A stretch of 64,000 nucleotides of DNA. It comes from Erodium maritimum (Eukaryota > Streptophyta > Magnoliopsida > Geraniales > Geraniaceae). The notes under the pieces were generated by a model. It was not told where the DNA came from. It searched no databases and worked only from the letters and a program-made list of their open reading frames with translations. Within the stretch, counting starts at the first letter, position 1; each line of letters opens with the position of its first letter. Below are positions 63,654-64,000 of this stretch, in pieces. Position numbers and translations under genes: made by a program. The stretch covers positions 44,572,557 to 44,636,556 of the forward strand of contig OY997594.1 of assembly GCA_963921825.1 (NCBI GenBank). The letters run 5' to 3'.

Positions 63654-64000
63654 CCCGACCCGACCCGAATAGGCAACCCGGACCTGGTCTGACCCAAACC
63701 CGGAATGCCTGTCCAGGCCCGTTCTGGCCCACCCAGATCAGCCTGCCCAGGCCCAACCCGGATACTTCAGCCCAGGCCCAACGCTGTCCAAAGCCTAGCC
63801 CATGACCCGACCCCGAACCGCTACAGCCAGACCCGACCCAACATAGGAGAACCCTACCCGGAACCAAAGTCGTCAAACCCACCGCCTTTGCCACAGATCT
63901 CGCCGGACCGGAACGGAAGGGAGTGAACCGATACCACCGGAGCAGAGCACCTCCTGTCGAGCCAGGCCTGTCGGAGAGCAGATCAGAGTGGACGCGAGTG

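Larger units (their letters stand above)
62069..64000 (-). mobile_element. 3' part of a polyadenylated non-LTR retroelement, running off the window
   Basis: On the minus strand it ends GCATTGCTGATAAAAAAAAAA (poly-T 62069-62078 on +). The 3' zone has tandem repeats (62165-62430). The 5' zone visible here (63400-64000) is GC-rich, built of GGGTTGGGCC and GGGTCGGG words on the minus strand. No RT or endonuclease motif is seen. It may be a LINE 3' UTR joined to a 5' region (internally deleted), like the other short retroposons in the window. Confidence 0.5.

Noticed and set aside
63405..63894. Gly/Trp/Leu- and Pro-rich readings on both strands at the right end as genes
   Set aside because: They come from repeated GGGTTGGGCC/GGGTCGGG words, and neither strand shows a recognised domain.

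Overview
The window is plant nuclear DNA. It is AT-rich and carries one recognisable host gene, a LATERAL ORGAN BOUNDARIES domain (LBD) gene of the ASYMMETRIC LEAVES2 type, at the extreme left. Most of the rest is transposable elements, many nested in one another and nearly all decayed. All boundaries, target-site duplications (TSDs) and primer-binding sites below were read by eye from the sequence. Family names rest on motif recognition, not database searches. The species cannot be fixed from what is visible; it is an angiosperm with active or recently active LTR elements and L1-type LINEs.

Layout. 1-1996: AS2-like gene with a probable 5'-UTR intron, then AT-rich intergenic DNA. 1997-7690 (-): a nearly full-length but frameshifted plant L1 LINE (ORF1, then endonuclease, reverse transcriptase, zf-RVT and RNase H). 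7780-9660 (-): a second LINE ORF1 relic. 9701-10044: a foldback MITE. 11305-14459: a solo LTR of a chromovirus-like Ty3/gypsy family with a perfect TSD.

15223 to about 40560 is best read as one decayed CACTA (En/Spm) transposon whose TNP2-type transposase is split by insertions. They are a complete 8.4-kb Ty1/copia element (16111-24549, TSD CCCTT), a mosaic of tandem chromovirus copies (about 27150-37385), and a compact 2.1-kb LTR element (38179-40255, TSD ACTGG).

40570-48660: a transcript-leader-like segment with a splice donor, a second LINE on + (about 41170-43640), and two short polyadenylated retroposons with long TSDs (43657-46150, 46787-48569). The first retroposon contains a nested Athila/Tat-like LTR. 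A small MITE lies at 46214-46416.

48658-57120: a composite of CACTA Transposase_24-like sequence joined to a LINE RT fragment, present as three direct tandem copies. The third copy runs on into the rest of the LINE RT. The middle copy is interrupted by a 1.77-kb ORF1-only LINE-like retroposon (50347-52115) encoding an RRM protein. 57240-60130: a GC-richer LINE-ORF1-like segment split by a solo copia LTR (57897-59573, TSD CCTCG), of the same family as the copia element at 16 kb. 60160-61555 (-): a small copia-derived element with 224-bp LTRs. 62069-64000 (-): the 3' part of a polyadenylated retroelement with tandem repeats.

No bacterial-style operon, CRISPR array, tRNA or rRNA gene was seen. 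The points most worth a second look are the shortened AS2-like protein, the ORF1-only retroposon, the triplicated TE junction, the integrase-core deletion shared by two chromovirus copies, and the LTR insert flanked by a 256-bp direct duplication.
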